DNA from: Halieaceae bacterium
GTDB taxonomy: Bacteria > Pseudomonadota > Gammaproteobacteria > Pseudomonadales > Halieaceae
Length of the DNA: 34,014 nucleotides
NCBI GenBank assembly: GCA_024224435.1
Contig: JAAENL010000471.1
Coordinates: 1 to 34,014 of the forward strand
Reading direction: 5' to 3'
The notes below the pieces were generated by a model, which did no database searches, was not told the origin of the DNA, and was given only the letters and a program-made list of their open reading frames with translations. Both the position numbers and the translations under genes were made by a program. Position 1 is the first letter of the stretch; each line of letters opens with the position of its first letter. Positions 9,282 through 18,142 of this stretch are shown piece after piece.

Positions 9282-9311
9282 CATTAAAAACAGAGAGATA
9301 GGTTTTTAATG
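9282..9311. repeat. AT-rich inverted repeat upstream of the sigma54 promoter
   Basis: CATTAAAAAC and GTTTTTAATG form a perfect 10-bp dyad around a 10-nt centre. It lies between the sigma54 promoter and the putative activator sites, where DNA bending (for example by IHF) is often needed. It could also act as a weak cbrB terminator hairpin. Role unknown. Confidence 0.45.
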
Positions 9312-9337
9312 GCTTAGGCCGAATGTGGTTTTTTTTG

Positions 9338-9349
9338 GGCAACGTTACC
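9338..9349. promoter_or_regulatory. Putative CbrB upstream activating site, proximal
   Basis: GGCAACGTTACC is a 12-bp near-perfect palindrome about 70-80 bp upstream of the sigma54 promoter. It shares GTTAC/GTAAC half-sites with the distal element at 9375-9391. Such spacing is normal for enhancer sites of NtrC-type activators. Assignment to CbrB is inference. Confidence 0.5.
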
Positions 9350-9374
9350 GAAATACACCTAATAGTGAGTAGTC

Positions 9375-9391
9375 GCGTTGCAGGGTAACGC
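9375..9391. promoter_or_regulatory. Putative CbrB upstream activating site, distal
   Basis: GCGTTGCAGGGTAACGC has GCGTT/AACGC arms around a 7-bp centre and again contains a GTAAC half-site. It lies immediately after the cbrB stop, about 110-120 bp upstream of the sigma54 promoter. Confidence 0.5.
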
Positions 9392-10825
9392 CTATTTGCC
9401 TTGTGCGGAGGCGATTTTACCCCGCGTAGCGCTATTGCTTTTGTTGCGCGGAATGCCGAAACGCGGGCGGCGTTCCCACAGGCATTTGCGGCTTACGCCC
9501 AGCTTTTGCGCCAGTTCCGTCTCGCTCATGGAATCCTGGTGTTCCAACACAAACCGTTGGAAATAATCCTCGAGGGAGAGGTCCTCCTGGGGCTCACGGG
9601 AGGCCGGTTTGGCGGTTTCGTCTGCAACGCTGATTTGCTCACCCCTGATACGGTTAATATTGACCAGTTCCAGGTCTATGGCCAGAGCTGCGTTGTCGAT
9701 TTCGTCGCTGTCCGAGAGAATGACGGCCCTTTCAATAGCATGTTCCAGTTCTCGGACATTGCCTGGCCATTGGTAGGTGGTAATGGCCTGAATCGCTTTT
9801 GGTGACAGCCGCATTCGAGGGCGTCCGAGGCGCTCGGACTGCTCGTGCACCATGCGCTCCGCCAGCTGCAGGATGTCTTTGCCCCGGTCCCGTAGCGGCG
9901 GCAGTGTCAGTTGCAGGACATTGATCCGGTAAAACAGGTCCTGTCGGAACCGGCCCTCAGCGGACAGGCTCTGCAGATGACGGTGAGTCGCACAAACAAG
10001 GCGAACGTTGACCTTGCGCGAGTGCACGGAGCCGATCCGGCGGATCTCACCCTCCTGGATGAAACGCAATAACCGTGCCTGGGCTTCCATGGGCAGCTCG
10101 CCGATCTCGTCGAGAAACAGGGTGCTGCCGTCGGCTGCTTCGATCAACCCCATGCGGCTGGCATTGGCGCCAGTGAAAGCCCCCTTTTCGTAGCCAAACA
10201 ACTCAGATTCAATCAAGGTATCGGGGATGGCCGCACAGTTGACGGAAATCATCATCTTGTCGGCTCGGCGACTGCGCTGGTGCACACTGCGCGCCACCAG
10301 TTCCTTGCCGGTGCCCGTCTCACCCTGAATGAGTACGGTAGAATCCGTGGGCGCCACCCGCTCGATATGCGCCAGCAGGGTCAGTATGGCAGGACAATTG
10401 CCCACCATGCCTGTCTCATTAGCCGCCGGTTTCCTCGACTCTTGCACCGCGCCGGTCTTCACCGCATGGTCGGTGGGGTGGTCCGCGATAATTCGTTGTA
10501 CGGCGCTGACCATATCGCCGTGGTCAAACGGCTTGGCAATGTAGTCGACCGCGCCCATGCGCATGGAATCTACCGCCGAGCGCAGGCTGGCATAGCTGGT
10601 CATAATCAGGACGGGGACTTCACCGGCCTTTTGGATGAGGTCTGTGCCGGGCGCGCCCGGCAGGCGCAAGTCACTGATCACCAGATCAAACGATGCAAGA
10701 TCATGGTTCTGTTCGGCCTCCTGGACCGAGCCAGCCTCGCTCACCTCGTAGTCATGGCGCTCCAACAGTCGGCGCAGTGCGACGCGGATTACGGATTCGT
10801 CCTCAACGACGAGAATCGTGCTCAT
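9392..10825 (-). CDS. cbrB: Sigma54-dependent response regulator CbrB
   Basis: This NtrC-family activator pairs with the CbrA kinase and, in Pseudomonas, controls carbon and nitrogen source use. The 477-residue protein has a receiver domain with phospho-acceptor Asp52 (SDLRLPG) and conserved Lys98. The AAA+ domain has Walker A GETGTGKE (168-175), the sigma54-contacting GAFTGA loop (215-220) and Walker B TLFLDE (235-240). A C-terminal Fis-type helix-turn-helix (ETELAQKLGVSRKCLWERR) completes it. The ATG has AGAGGT 8 nt upstream. It follows cbrA after 87 bp on the same strand. The intact GAFTGA loop fits direct activation of the sigma54 promoter found just downstream. Synteny supports the name. 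Confidence 0.93.
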   Translation of the reverse strand: MSTILVVEDESVIRVALRRLLERHDYEVSEAGSVQEAEQNHDLASFDLVISDLRLPGAPGTDLIQKAGEVPVLIMTSYASLRSAVDSMRMGAVDYIAKPFDHGDMVSAVQRIIADHPTDHAVKTGAVQESRKPAANETGMVGNCPAILTLLAHIERVAPTDSTVLIQGETGTGKELVARSVHQRSRRADKMMISVNCAAIPDTLIESELFGYEKGAFTGANASRMGLIEAADGSTLFLDEIGELPMEAQARLLRFIQEGEIRRIGSVHSRKVNVRLVCATHRHLQSLSAEGRFRQDLFYRINVLQLTLPPLRDRGKDILQLAERMVHEQSERLGRPRMRLSPKAIQAITTYQWPGNVRELEHAIERAVILSDSDEIDNAALAIDLELVNINRIRGEQISVADETAKPASREPQEDLSLEDYFQRFVLEHQDSMSETELAQKLGVSRKCLWERRPRFGIPRNKSNSATRGKIASAQGK

Positions 10826-10912
10826 GCAGTGTTACCTCTGGGAAGCGTCACCCCAACATACTACCAGGCCGGCATTTTTGCCAGTCGAGCCGGCGTATTG
10901 TGTAACGCAGGG

Positions 10913-13888
10913 TTACAAATCGTAGTCCATCTCGTAACGGCCCCGGGGAAGTTGCAGGGTAAATCGCGTGCCCGGATAGGGGCCGTCAACGAGGGGGCTG
11001 GTGAGGCTCACACGGCCGTTCATATCCTCCATGATACTGAATACCAGCGCCAGCCCGAGGCCCGTGCCCTCACCGGGATCCTTGGTGGTGAAAAACGGTT
11101 CAAAAACCTGATTCTGCTGTTCGGCGGGTATCCCGCAACCGTTGTCCTCGATGTCAATCAGCACACGCTTGTCGTCAGCGCGGGCGAGAATCCTGACGTC
11201 CGCGCCATCCCTGCGCGCATCTCGTGCGTTAGACAACAGGTTGATGGTCACTTGCAGCAGGCGCTGGCTGTCTGCGACTACCAGCAGCTCCCGGTCACAG
11301 CGGTTGTCGAAGTGGGCAGGCTTTGTTCCACGATCCAGTGACAGAAGGTGAATGGCCTCGTCAATACAGTCCGCGAGGTTGACAGACCGCAGGGTGGCCT
11401 CGCTGGCTCTTGCTCCTGAATGAGAGAAGTGCATCAGTGACTCGACGATGCGGTTTACTCGCTCGGTCTGCTTTAAAATGTCCTGGGCCATATGTTGAAT
11501 CTCGCCAGGCGCTTTTTCATACTCCAGGTTCTGGGCAAGACAGGCAATGCCCGTGACCGGGTTGCCGATCTCGTGAGCGACACCAGCGGCCAGCCGTCCA
11601 ATCGAAGCCAGTCGCTCACTGTGCAGGAGTTCCTCCTCCAGCAGCTGCACATCAGTCATGTCCTCAACCACAATCAGGGTGTTGTTGTTGGACAGCGTGT
11701 CGGTTGCTGTCCGGTGTAGTCCGAGCCAGCGCTTATTGCCCTGGGGCAGCGTGACCTCTGTCTTGACGCGCATGCTTGCATCGCTGTGGAAAAATTCTTC
11801 CAGTATGCGGCTCCAGGGAGGGGGAAGGGAACTGAGTAGGGAGCCGATGATATCGCTCTCTGCAACGCCTGTAATGCGCACCATGCTTTGGTTCCACATC
11901 AATATTTCACCGTCCTCGCCTACCGAGCACGCACCAATCGGAAGGTTGTCCAGCGTCTTTCGATAGTGGCGGCGCAGGTCATTCAGGTCGGCGGCGAGTC
12001 CTGTCAGGCGCGGTTTGGATTGCTCCAGGTTGCGCTCCAGCAGATAAAAATCCTCCCGCTCTCTGTCACCGGGACTTGCGACAAACGGGATGGTGCTCTC
12101 CACAATGCGATGGGCCTCGCTTGGGCCCAGCATGCCAGAGAGGTTTGTCGCAATGCGTCGTCGTAAGCGCCGCAGGGCATAGGGTCGCTTTTCCTCAATG
12201 GAAAACTGCAGCTCTTCCAGAGCGCGCTCAACCTCGTCCTGCGCGGTGTGCTCACCCAATGTGCCCGCCATCCGCGGGGCGAATTCTGCGGCACTGTTAA
12301 CGGACAGGATTTTTCGGGTTGGGCGCGGCAGATCATCCATAGAGCAGATGTCAGCTGCCACTTTTTCCCCTGCACCGGTTCGCGTACACACGGAAACGAA
12401 CATAAACAACAGGCTGTTGACCCCCAGTGACACGATTGCGGTGGTCGCCCACTGTCGGTCATTGCCGGTGGCAACCTCGCCCAGCAGAATTTGCAGAGGC
12501 ATGGGGATATCGGCGCCCGCCAGCGGAAGTAACATGGCGAGAAACCAGATGAAAAAGCCTCCCAGCAGTCCCGCCAGCAGGCCATAGTGGTTGCCCCGGG
12601 GCCAGTAGGGAGTGGCAATAATGCCGGGGAGAAATTGCAGGGTACCCGTGAAGGCGACCAGTGCAAGCTGCGTCAGGCTCTGGCCTAGATTCAGGAAAGC
12701 GAACAAGACATACCCGGCGAGGATAAGAACACAGATGAGCGCACGCCGCAGCCATTTCAGCTGACTGTAAATGCTTTGATTCCGCTCAACCTGCAGCGGT
12801 CGCAGCGGCAGCACAAGATGGTTGAGGCACATGTTGGCGAGGGCCAGCGTAGTGATAATAATGGTGGCACTGGCCGCGGACATGCCGGCGACAAACGCGA
12901 TTGCGCTGACCGATTTAGACTGTAGCACCATGCCTATTGCCAGTGCGCTGTAATCCAGAGGCAGCGTGTGGCCCATACGGATACCCGCCCAGGCGATGGG
13001 TAAAACAGGCAGGCTGAGTAGCATGAGATAGAGCGGCAGGCCCCAGGTGGCAGCGCGCATATCGCGGCTGTCGGTATTCTCTGCAAAGGCCATATGAAAC
13101 AGGTGAGGCATACATACGGCGCCCGCGAAGAAAATGAGCAACAGGATGAGCGCGTTGTTGCCCCGCATGGGCTGGGCTAGTTGTGCGCTGACTTCAGGCT
13201 GCGACAGAAGCCATTGCTCCATTTCTCCGAAGCTGCCGAAGACGACAAACACCGCAATCAGCATCAGCGCCAACATGGCAGTCAGTTTAATCAGTGACTC
13301 AAAGGCGATGGCGGCCACCAGGCCCGTGTTGCGATCTTGTGCTGAGACGTGTCGAGTGCCAAACAGCATTGAAAACACGCTGATAATCACGCAGAACAGA
13401 AAGGCTAATCCATTGTGCTCGCCCTCTGGCGAAAGCGTAGAACTGCCTCCAGCGAGAATCTGTATGCTGGTCGCCACCGCCTGAATTTGCAGCGCAAGCA
13501 GTGGCAGCACGGTGATGCACATTGCCAGCGTAATGCCGGCGCCGACTCTCGGGCTGGCATAGCGAAAGGTGAGCACATCGGCTAAAGAGGCGAGCTGGTA
13601 GAGGCGACACAGACGCAACAGCGGCACCAGGAGGACTGCCGCGAGGACGAACATCAACACCACGCCGATATAATACAGGAGGAAGTTGTAGCCGTAGTCA
13701 TAGGCCAGGCTCATCACGCCGTTACTGGCCATAGCGCCGGCGAAGACACCGAGAGACAGTGTATAAACGGCAGGGTGGCGGGTGATTCGGTCGGGAATTA
13801 TCCCCCGGTCGGCGAGATGTGCGATGGCAAACAGGCCCGTCAGATACGCGATAATAAACAGGAGTATCTGTGCGAGGCTAAAGCTCAT
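10913..13888 (-). CDS. cbrA: Hybrid transporter/sensor histidine kinase CbrA
   Basis: CbrA-type proteins fuse a sodium:solute symporter-like membrane domain to a histidine kinase. The start chosen is MSFSLAQ, with GAGG 8 nt upstream; a 14-residue upstream extension is rejected because it lacks family character. The 991-residue product has about 13 hydrophobic segments in the first 500 residues ([17 protein letters not shown] onward). A linker and a PAS domain ([20 protein letters not shown]) follow, then the phospho-acceptor His772 in [10 protein letters not shown]. The ATPase domain has [16 protein letters not shown] and [10 protein letters not shown]. All catalytic boxes are intact. In Pseudomonas the ligand is linked to histidine and other carbon/nitrogen sources; here the ligand is unknown. 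Confidence 0.93.
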   Translation of the reverse strand: MSFSLAQILLFIIAYLTGLFAIAHLADRGIIPDRITRHPAVYTLSLGVFAGAMASNGVMSLAYDYGYNFLLYYIGVVLMFVLAAVLLVPLLRLCRLYQLASLADVLTFRYASPRVGAGITLAMCITVLPLLALQIQAVATSIQILAGGSSTLSPEGEHNGLAFLFCVIISVFSMLFGTRHVSAQDRNTGLVAAIAFESLIKLTAMLALMLIAVFVVFGSFGEMEQWLLSQPEVSAQLAQPMRGNNALILLLIFFAGAVCMPHLFHMAFAENTDSRDMRAATWGLPLYLMLLSLPVLPIAWAGIRMGHTLPLDYSALAIGMVLQSKSVSAIAFVAGMSAASATIIITTLALANMCLNHLVLPLRPLQVERNQSIYSQLKWLRRALICVLILAGYVLFAFLNLGQSLTQLALVAFTGTLQFLPGIIATPYWPRGNHYGLLAGLLGGFFIWFLAMLLPLAGADIPMPLQILLGEVATGNDRQWATTAIVSLGVNSLLFMFVSVCTRTGAGEKVAADICSMDDLPRPTRKILSVNSAAEFAPRMAGTLGEHTAQDEVERALEELQFSIEEKRPYALRRLRRRIATNLSGMLGPSEAHRIVESTIPFVASPGDREREDFYLLERNLEQSKPRLTGLAADLNDLRRHYRKTLDNLPIGACSVGEDGEILMWNQSMVRITGVAESDIIGSLLSSLPPPWSRILEEFFHSDASMRVKTEVTLPQGNKRWLGLHRTATDTLSNNNTLIVVEDMTDVQLLEEELLHSERLASIGRLAAGVAHEIGNPVTGIACLAQNLEYEKAPGEIQHMAQDILKQTERVNRIVESLMHFSHSGARASEATLRSVNLADCIDEAIHLLSLDRGTKPAHFDNRCDRELLVVADSQRLLQVTINLLSNARDARRDGADVRILARADDKRVLIDIEDNGCGIPAEQQNQVFEPFFTTKDPGEGTGLGLALVFSIMEDMNGRVSLTSPLVDGPYPGTRFTLQLPRGRYEMDYDL

Positions 13889-14054
13889 CCGGATACCTCG
13901 ACTGCTGATTCCAGTAAGCCGCCACCACAATCACAAGCCAGAACTGCCAGGGACGGTACCAGGCCACCTCCGAATTAATAATCCAGTTCTCGAAGGCTGG
14001 GAAAAAAATCAGGAAGGCACCGGCGGCCAGTAACAACAGACGATTGATGTACAC
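13878..14054 (-). CDS. cbrX: Small membrane protein CbrX, translationally coupled to cbrA
   Basis: This 58-residue protein starts at GTG, with AGAGGGGA 9 nt upstream. It has two hydrophobic stretches (LLLLAAGAFLIFFPAF and FWLVIVVAAYW) separated by the loop EVAWYRPWQ. Its stop lies 11 bp inside cbrA (the cbrA ATG is at 13888), so translation is probably coupled. A small ORF in this position upstream of cbrA is known in Pseudomonas as cbrX. The longer 121-codon reading of the same frame includes a non-conserved, Ser/Pro/Arg-rich leader that is probably untranslated. Confidence 0.75.
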   Translation of the reverse strand: MYINRLLLLAAGAFLIFFPAFENWIINSEVAWYRPWQFWLVIVVAAYWNQQSRYPDEL

Positions 14055-14166
14055 GGTCGTGATTCCCCTCTGGTGAGCAAAGCGACAGGGCTTTGAACTA
14101 TGCCGGTGCTGTAACGGTCTGGCGATAGTACTGAAGCGCTCGGGGCGGGTAAAGCTGCGGGGCGTA

Positions 14167-15066
14167 TCAGGTGACTCCGATGGCGGCTGCGTCGATAGCC
14201 GCGCGTGCGGGTATTTGGTCACGCTGCCAATGGTTAATGGCAAAGCTCAGGATTTCGGCGGGCTGCAGCGGGCCGGGAGGCGGGTCCGGCTGATTCAGAA
14301 AAGACAACGCGAGGCGTAGATTGTCCGCAGCGACATCGTTGTCCAGCGGGCGGGCGTGAGTCTGTTTGCTGAACTTCTGTCCCAGCGAGTTGGTAATAAC
14401 CGGCAGGTGGCGGTAGGCCGGTGTCGGGTAGCCGAGCTGTTGTTGCAGGAAGACCTGTTTCGCGGTGGTGTCCAGCAGGTCAGATCCTCGCACCACGTGG
14501 TTAATTCCCTGTGCGGCGTCGTCCACTACCACGGCCAGCTGGTAGGCATACAAATCGTCCTTGCGGCGGACTACAAAGTCGTTAATGGGCAGCCCGCTGG
14601 CGAGAGTCTGCTGGCCCTGGAGCTGGTCTGTAAAGTGAATAATACTGCCTTTCGGTAGGCGCACCCGCAGTGCTGCTGGGCCGGTGATGTCTGTTTGGCG
14701 GCAGCGACAGCCGCCGCTGCAGTTGCCATTAGCGTCAAGCTGCGTGCGCGGGCAATCACAGACAAACAACAATCCCTTTGCCTGCAGAGTATCGAGTGCT
14801 TTTTGGTAGCTCGAGGAGCGATGACTCTGGTACAGGATGTCCTCGTCCCAGTGCAGCGCGTGACAGCGCAGGCTCTGCAGAATGCTATCTGCTGCGCCAG
14901 GTTCCTCGCGGGGCGGATCCAGATCGTCCATGCGGACCAGCCAAGACCCCTGCTGGGCGCGCGCATCAAGACAGCTGGCCAGCGCTGCTATCAGCGACCC
15001 GAGGTGTAACGGACCGGTTGGGGAGGGAGCAAAGCGGCCGCGGTAGGGCGTGCTGGAATCGGGCAC
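14167..15066 (-). CDS. gluQ: Glutamyl-Q tRNA(Asp) synthetase
   Basis: This paralogue of the GluRS catalytic domain attaches glutamate to queuosine in tRNA(Asp) without an anticodon-binding domain. The 299-residue form begins at GTG (15066), 17 bp after the dksA stop; the longer reading would overlap dksA. Motifs are FAPSPTGPLHLGSL (HIGH-like) and GQKFSKQTHA (KMSKS-like). A zinc-type cysteine group is also present (CDCPRTQLDANGNCSGGC). The protein ends after the catalytic region, as expected. It lies downstream of dksA, the same arrangement as in many gammaproteobacteria. A GTG start with a weak ribosome binding site suggests coupling to dksA. Confidence 0.93.
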   Translation of the reverse strand: MPDSSTPYRGRFAPSPTGPLHLGSLIAALASCLDARAQQGSWLVRMDDLDPPREEPGAADSILQSLRCHALHWDEDILYQSHRSSSYQKALDTLQAKGLLFVCDCPRTQLDANGNCSGGCRCRQTDITGPAALRVRLPKGSIIHFTDQLQGQQTLASGLPINDFVVRRKDDLYAYQLAVVVDDAAQGINHVVRGSDLLDTTAKQVFLQQQLGYPTPAYRHLPVITNSLGQKFSKQTHARPLDNDVAADNLRLALSFLNQPDPPPGPLQPAEILSFAINHWQRDQIPARAAIDAAAIGVT

Positions 15067-15083
15067 GATGAGCGCCCGGGGGG

Positions 15084-15938
15084 TTAACCCAGTTCCTGCT
15101 TTTCTTTGATTTCGGCCAGTGTCTTGCAGTCGATGCACTGGGTGGCAGTGGGCCGGGCTTCCAGTCGTTGAATGCCGATTTCCACGCCACAGGCTTCACA
15201 GTAGCCGTAATCGTCTTGATCGATCAGCTCCATGGTGGCGTCGATCTTCTTGATCAGTTTGCGCTCCCGATCACGCGTGCGTAGCTCCAGACTGAACTCT
15301 TCTTCCTGAGTGGCGCGGTCGGCCGGATCGGGAAAGTTGGCTGCCTCATCCTTCATATGCGTCACGGTGCGATCGACTTCCTGCATTAACTCGGACTTCC
15401 AGTTAAGCAGCAGGCCGAGAAAGTGTTCGCGCTGTGGTTCGTTCATGTAGGCTTCGCCGCGGCTCAGCTGATAGGGTTCAAAGTTCTGGAATTCAGGGTT
15501 GCCGGGCTTGTACTTGATGCGCGCCGGTGCCTTTTTCCTCGCAGGCGCCTGCTTCCGGGCGGGCACTTTTCTGGGAGGTGACTTCTTGGCGGCAGCCTTT
15601 TTAACGGGTGCTTTCTTAGCGGGTGCTTTCTTGGCAGGCGCTTTCTTAGCGGGTGCCTTTTTGGCGGGTGCCTTTTTCTTGACCGGTGCTTTTTTGGCGG
15701 GCGCTTTTTTGGCGGGTGCCTTTTTCTTGACCGGCGCTTTCTTGGCGGGCGCTTTTTTGGCGGGTGCCTTTTTCTTGGCCGGTGCTTTCTTGGCGGGCGC
15801 TTTTTTGGCGGGTGCCTTTTTCTTGACCGGCGCTTTCTTGGCGGGCGCTTTTTTGACGGTGGCCTTCTTTACGGGTGCTTTTTTCTTGGCCGTCGCCTTC
15901 TTGGCGGGTGCTTTCCCTGTCTTGGTATTTCGTGGCAT
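15084..15938 (-). CDS. dksA: RNA polymerase-binding transcription factor DksA with a long Lys/Ala/Pro-rich N-terminal tail
   Basis: DksA binds the RNA polymerase secondary channel and works with ppGpp. The C-terminal 145 residues are canonical. The coiled-coil has [20 protein letters not shown] with the functional Asp and Ala at its tip. The zinc finger uses Cys247, Cys250, Cys268 and Cys271, and the protein ends [13 protein letters not shown]. In front of this core is a tail of about 135 residues made of KKAPAKKAP-type units. It resembles histone H1-like tails or AlgP, and it nearly doubles the usual 150-residue length. The whole is one open frame from an ATG, with TAGGAG about 14 nt upstream. 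A start after the tail is unlikely because no good ribosome binding site precedes the core. Confidence 0.92.
   Translation of the reverse strand: MPRNTKTGKAPAKKATAKKKAPVKKATVKKAPAKKAPVKKKAPAKKAPAKKAPAKKKAPAKKAPAKKAPVKKKAPAKKAPAKKAPVKKKAPAKKAPAKKAPAKKAPAKKAPVKKAAAKKSPPRKVPARKQAPARKKAPARIKYKPGNPEFQNFEPYQLSRGEAYMNEPQREHFLGLLLNWKSELMQEVDRTVTHMKDEAANFPDPADRATQEEEFSLELRTRDRERKLIKKIDATMELIDQDDYGYCEACGVEIGIQRLEARPTATQCIDCKTLAEIKEKQELG
15515..15915 (-). repeat. Degenerate tandem repeat encoding the DksA Lys/Ala/Pro tail
   Basis: About 15 imperfect units translate as [10 protein letters not shown] or KKKAPA. Units share strings such as GGCACCCGCCAAAAA on the coding strand, and blocks of about 60-75 bp recur almost identically between 15650 and 15850. 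Repeat length could vary between strains by slippage. The repeats are coding and are not a CRISPR array. Confidence 0.85.
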
Positions 15939-16078
15939 GGCTATTGTCCCATACTCCTAGTGACTCATTGTTATTGAGGCTATCTGGCACGATGGCTCGA
16001 GGCCAGATTTACAAGGGCGGTGAAACTACCAGATTACCGCTATGCGCGCCACTATTTCTGCATTGAATCTCTATCTTA

Positions 16079-16108
16079 CTGTCACCCCTTTGTCGTCGTT
16101 GTTAGAAT
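16079..16108 (+). promoter_or_regulatory. Candidate promoter of the aminotransferase-sfsA operon
   Basis: CTGTCA (-35, 4/6) and TAGAAT (-10, 5/6) are 18 bp apart and end 28 bp before the aminotransferase ATG. Pattern match only. Confidence 0.35.
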
Positions 16109-16136
16109 AGCCCGTTGGTGTCAATGGGGCTGTTAT

Positions 16137-17324
16137 ATGTCGGAATCCAAATCCGGGTCAGGCCGTTCACGGGGTTTCGCCGATCGCGTCGACGATATTG
16201 AGCCATTTCGCGTGGTGGAGGTGCTGGCGCGTGCCACCGAGTTGGAGGCGGCCGGTGCGGACATAGTGCACATGGCTGCAGGAGAACCGGATTTCGCCAC
16301 GGCCGAGCCCATTATCGAGGCCGGCAGGGCCGCGCTCAAGCGCGGCGCCACTCACTATTCACAAGCCGCAGGTATTCCGCCGCTCAGGGAGGCACTTTCG
16401 CGCCACTACCAGGAGCTTTACGGACTGGATATTCCGCCTTCGCGGATCATGGTCACGCCCGGCGCGTCCGGGGCCCTCCTGCTGATCGCCGCCCTGCTGA
16501 TGAATCCAGGGGATGGTATGTTGATGAGCGACCCGGGTTATCCCTGTAACCGGCATTTCATGCGTCTGGTCGAGGGGCGAGGGCAGCTGGTACCGGTGGA
16601 CGCGTCAAGTAATTATCAGCTCAATGCTGAACTTGTTGCCGACAACTGGGCAGAGAATACGGTGGGTGCCATGGTGGCATCCCCCGCCAACCCGACCGGA
16701 ACTGCCCTGTCTCGACCACAACTGGCGGCACTTTCGGCTGAAGTGGGTGCGCGCAACGGGCATCTGCTGGTAGACGAGATATACCATGGTTTGGTGTACG
16801 AGGGCGACGCACCGTCCGTTTTAGAGGTCGACCCGGACGCCTTCGTGGTGAACAGTTTTTCCAAGTATTTTGGCATGACTGGCTGGCGTCTGGGTTGGCT
16901 GGTAGCGCCAGAAGCTGCGGTGAAGGAGATGGAAAAGCTCGCACAAAATCTGTTTATTTCTATGTCGACCATGGCTCAGCATGCGGCGCTGGCGGGTTTT
17001 GAACCAAATACCATCGCCATTCTTGAGGAGCGCCGGGATATTTTCCGTCAGCGTCGCGACTTTTTGTTGCCTGCTTTACAGGATCTCGGTTTTTCGGTGC
17101 CGTGCACTCCTGCGGGCGCGTTTTATATTTATGCCGATGCCAGCCGTTTTACCCAGGACAGCCAGGCATTCTGTCTGAGCTTGCTGGAGGAGCATGGTGT
17201 AGCGCTCACTCCTGGCGCGGATTTCGGGCATCATCGATCGGCTGAGCACTTACGCTTTTCCTATACCACGGGAATGGACCGGCTGGAACTGGCGGTGGAG
17301 CGATTGGCCAGGGTATTGGGCTGA
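16137..17324 (+). CDS. Class I/II pyridoxal-phosphate aminotransferase
   Basis: This fold-type I, PLP-dependent aminotransferase of about 395 residues resembles aspartate/alanine-type enzymes. The start chosen is MSESKSGSG with GGGG 8-10 nt upstream; the 39-residue upstream reading has a non-conserved, hydrophobic composition. Seen motifs are HMAAGEPDF near the N-terminus, the ASPANPTGTALS turn and VDEIYHGLVY with the cofactor-contacting Asp/Tyr. The Schiff-base lysine lies in NSFSKYFGMTGWRLGW, and a C-terminal Arg in HLRFSY would bind the substrate carboxylate. It is followed by sfsA after 1 bp. The substrate cannot be deduced. An aminotransferase near dksA/sfsA is also found in Pseudomonas. 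Confidence 0.9.
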   Translation: MSESKSGSGRSRGFADRVDDIEPFRVVEVLARATELEAAGADIVHMAAGEPDFATAEPIIEAGRAALKRGATHYSQAAGIPPLREALSRHYQELYGLDIPPSRIMVTPGASGALLLIAALLMNPGDGMLMSDPGYPCNRHFMRLVEGRGQLVPVDASSNYQLNAELVADNWAENTVGAMVASPANPTGTALSRPQLAALSAEVGARNGHLLVDEIYHGLVYEGDAPSVLEVDPDAFVVNSFSKYFGMTGWRLGWLVAPEAAVKEMEKLAQNLFISMSTMAQHAALAGFEPNTIAILEERRDIFRQRRDFLLPALQDLGFSVPCTPAGAFYIYADASRFTQDSQAFCLSLLEEHGVALTPGADFGHHRSAEHLRFSYTTGMDRLELAVERLARVLG

Positions 17325-17325
17325 T

Positions 17326-18033
17326 ATGACGTTTTCAGGCCTCGTGGAAGGAACCCTGCTGCGTCGCTATAAACGATTCCTCGCCGATGTGGAATTGCCT
17401 GACGGCGTGACTCTGACGGTCCATTGTCCTAATACGGGTGCCATGACTGGTTGTGCAGAACCAGGCAGCAGGGTATGGCTGTCTGTCAGCGATTCGCGGA
17501 CGCGCAAGTATCCCCATACCTGGGAATTGGTTGAGACCTCACAAGGCATGGCCTGTGTTCACTCGGCAAGGGCCAATGCGGTTGTTAGAGAGGCGCTTGA
17601 AGCGGGTATTATCAGCGGCTTCGAGGCGTACCCGGACATCCGTCGCGAAGTGAAATATGGCGAGAGCAGCCGTATTGATCTACTGCTTGAGGGGGAGATC
17701 GGTCGGGCGTTTATCGAAGTGAAATCTGTGACGCTCTGCCGCGAGGGTGGCCTCGGGGTATTCCCCGACGCGGTCAGTGATCGCGGCCGTAAACACCTGG
17801 ACGAGCTGGCGCGTATCGCTGCACAAAAAGACACCCGCGCCGCCCTGTTTTTCTGCGTCTTCCATGCTGGAATCGATCACGTCAGTGTTGCGGGCGATAT
17901 CGATGGCCGTTACCGCGAGGCGATGATTGCAGCACAGGCGGCCGGCGTTGAAGTGCTGGCGTGGCGCAGCCGGGTTGATGCCACCGGGCTGACGCTGGAA
18001 GCGCCATTAACCTTCTCTCTCGACCCCCCTTAG
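17326..18033 (+). CDS. sfsA: SfsA family protein (sugar fermentation stimulation protein)
   Basis: The 235-residue product matches the SfsA family over its full length. It has an N-terminal OB-like part (LLRRYKRFLADVELPDG), then VHCPNTGAMTGC. A nuclease-like core follows with SSRIDLLL and FIEVKSVTL, and then FPDAVSDRGRKHL. The latter resembles a PD-(D/E)XK arrangement with Asp, Glu and Lys in place. The family was first linked to maltose metabolism in E. coli, but its biochemical role is not settled. The ATG is 1 bp after the aminotransferase stop, so translation is probably coupled. Confidence 0.93.
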   Translation: MTFSGLVEGTLLRRYKRFLADVELPDGVTLTVHCPNTGAMTGCAEPGSRVWLSVSDSRTRKYPHTWELVETSQGMACVHSARANAVVREALEAGIISGFEAYPDIRREVKYGESSRIDLLLEGEIGRAFIEVKSVTLCREGGLGVFPDAVSDRGRKHLDELARIAAQKDTRAALFFCVFHAGIDHVSVAGDIDGRYREAMIAAQAAGVEVLAWRSRVDATGLTLEAPLTFSLDPP

Positions 18034-18142
18034 CCGTCGCCCGGTCGTTGACTGTCGATTTGCGGCGGTTCACGCTAGGATGGTGTCGCAAACGTCAACC
18101 CGCACACGGCTCGATGCATGTTGCATGATGGAGTGACATTAT

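Noticed and set aside
10280-11341. 353-codon plus-strand frame opposite the cbrA-cbrB junction
   Set aside because: It is antisense to conserved kinase and response regulator sequence and has no family character.
12004-12666. 220-codon minus-strand frame inside cbrA
   Set aside because: It is an out-of-frame reading of cbrA; the cbrA frame is continuous with intact domains.
15499-15960. Plus-strand GAFLAG-repeat frame, or a CRISPR-like repeat array
   Set aside because: The repetition is the mirror of the DksA Lys/Ala/Pro tail; units are degenerate, contiguous and coding, without spacers.
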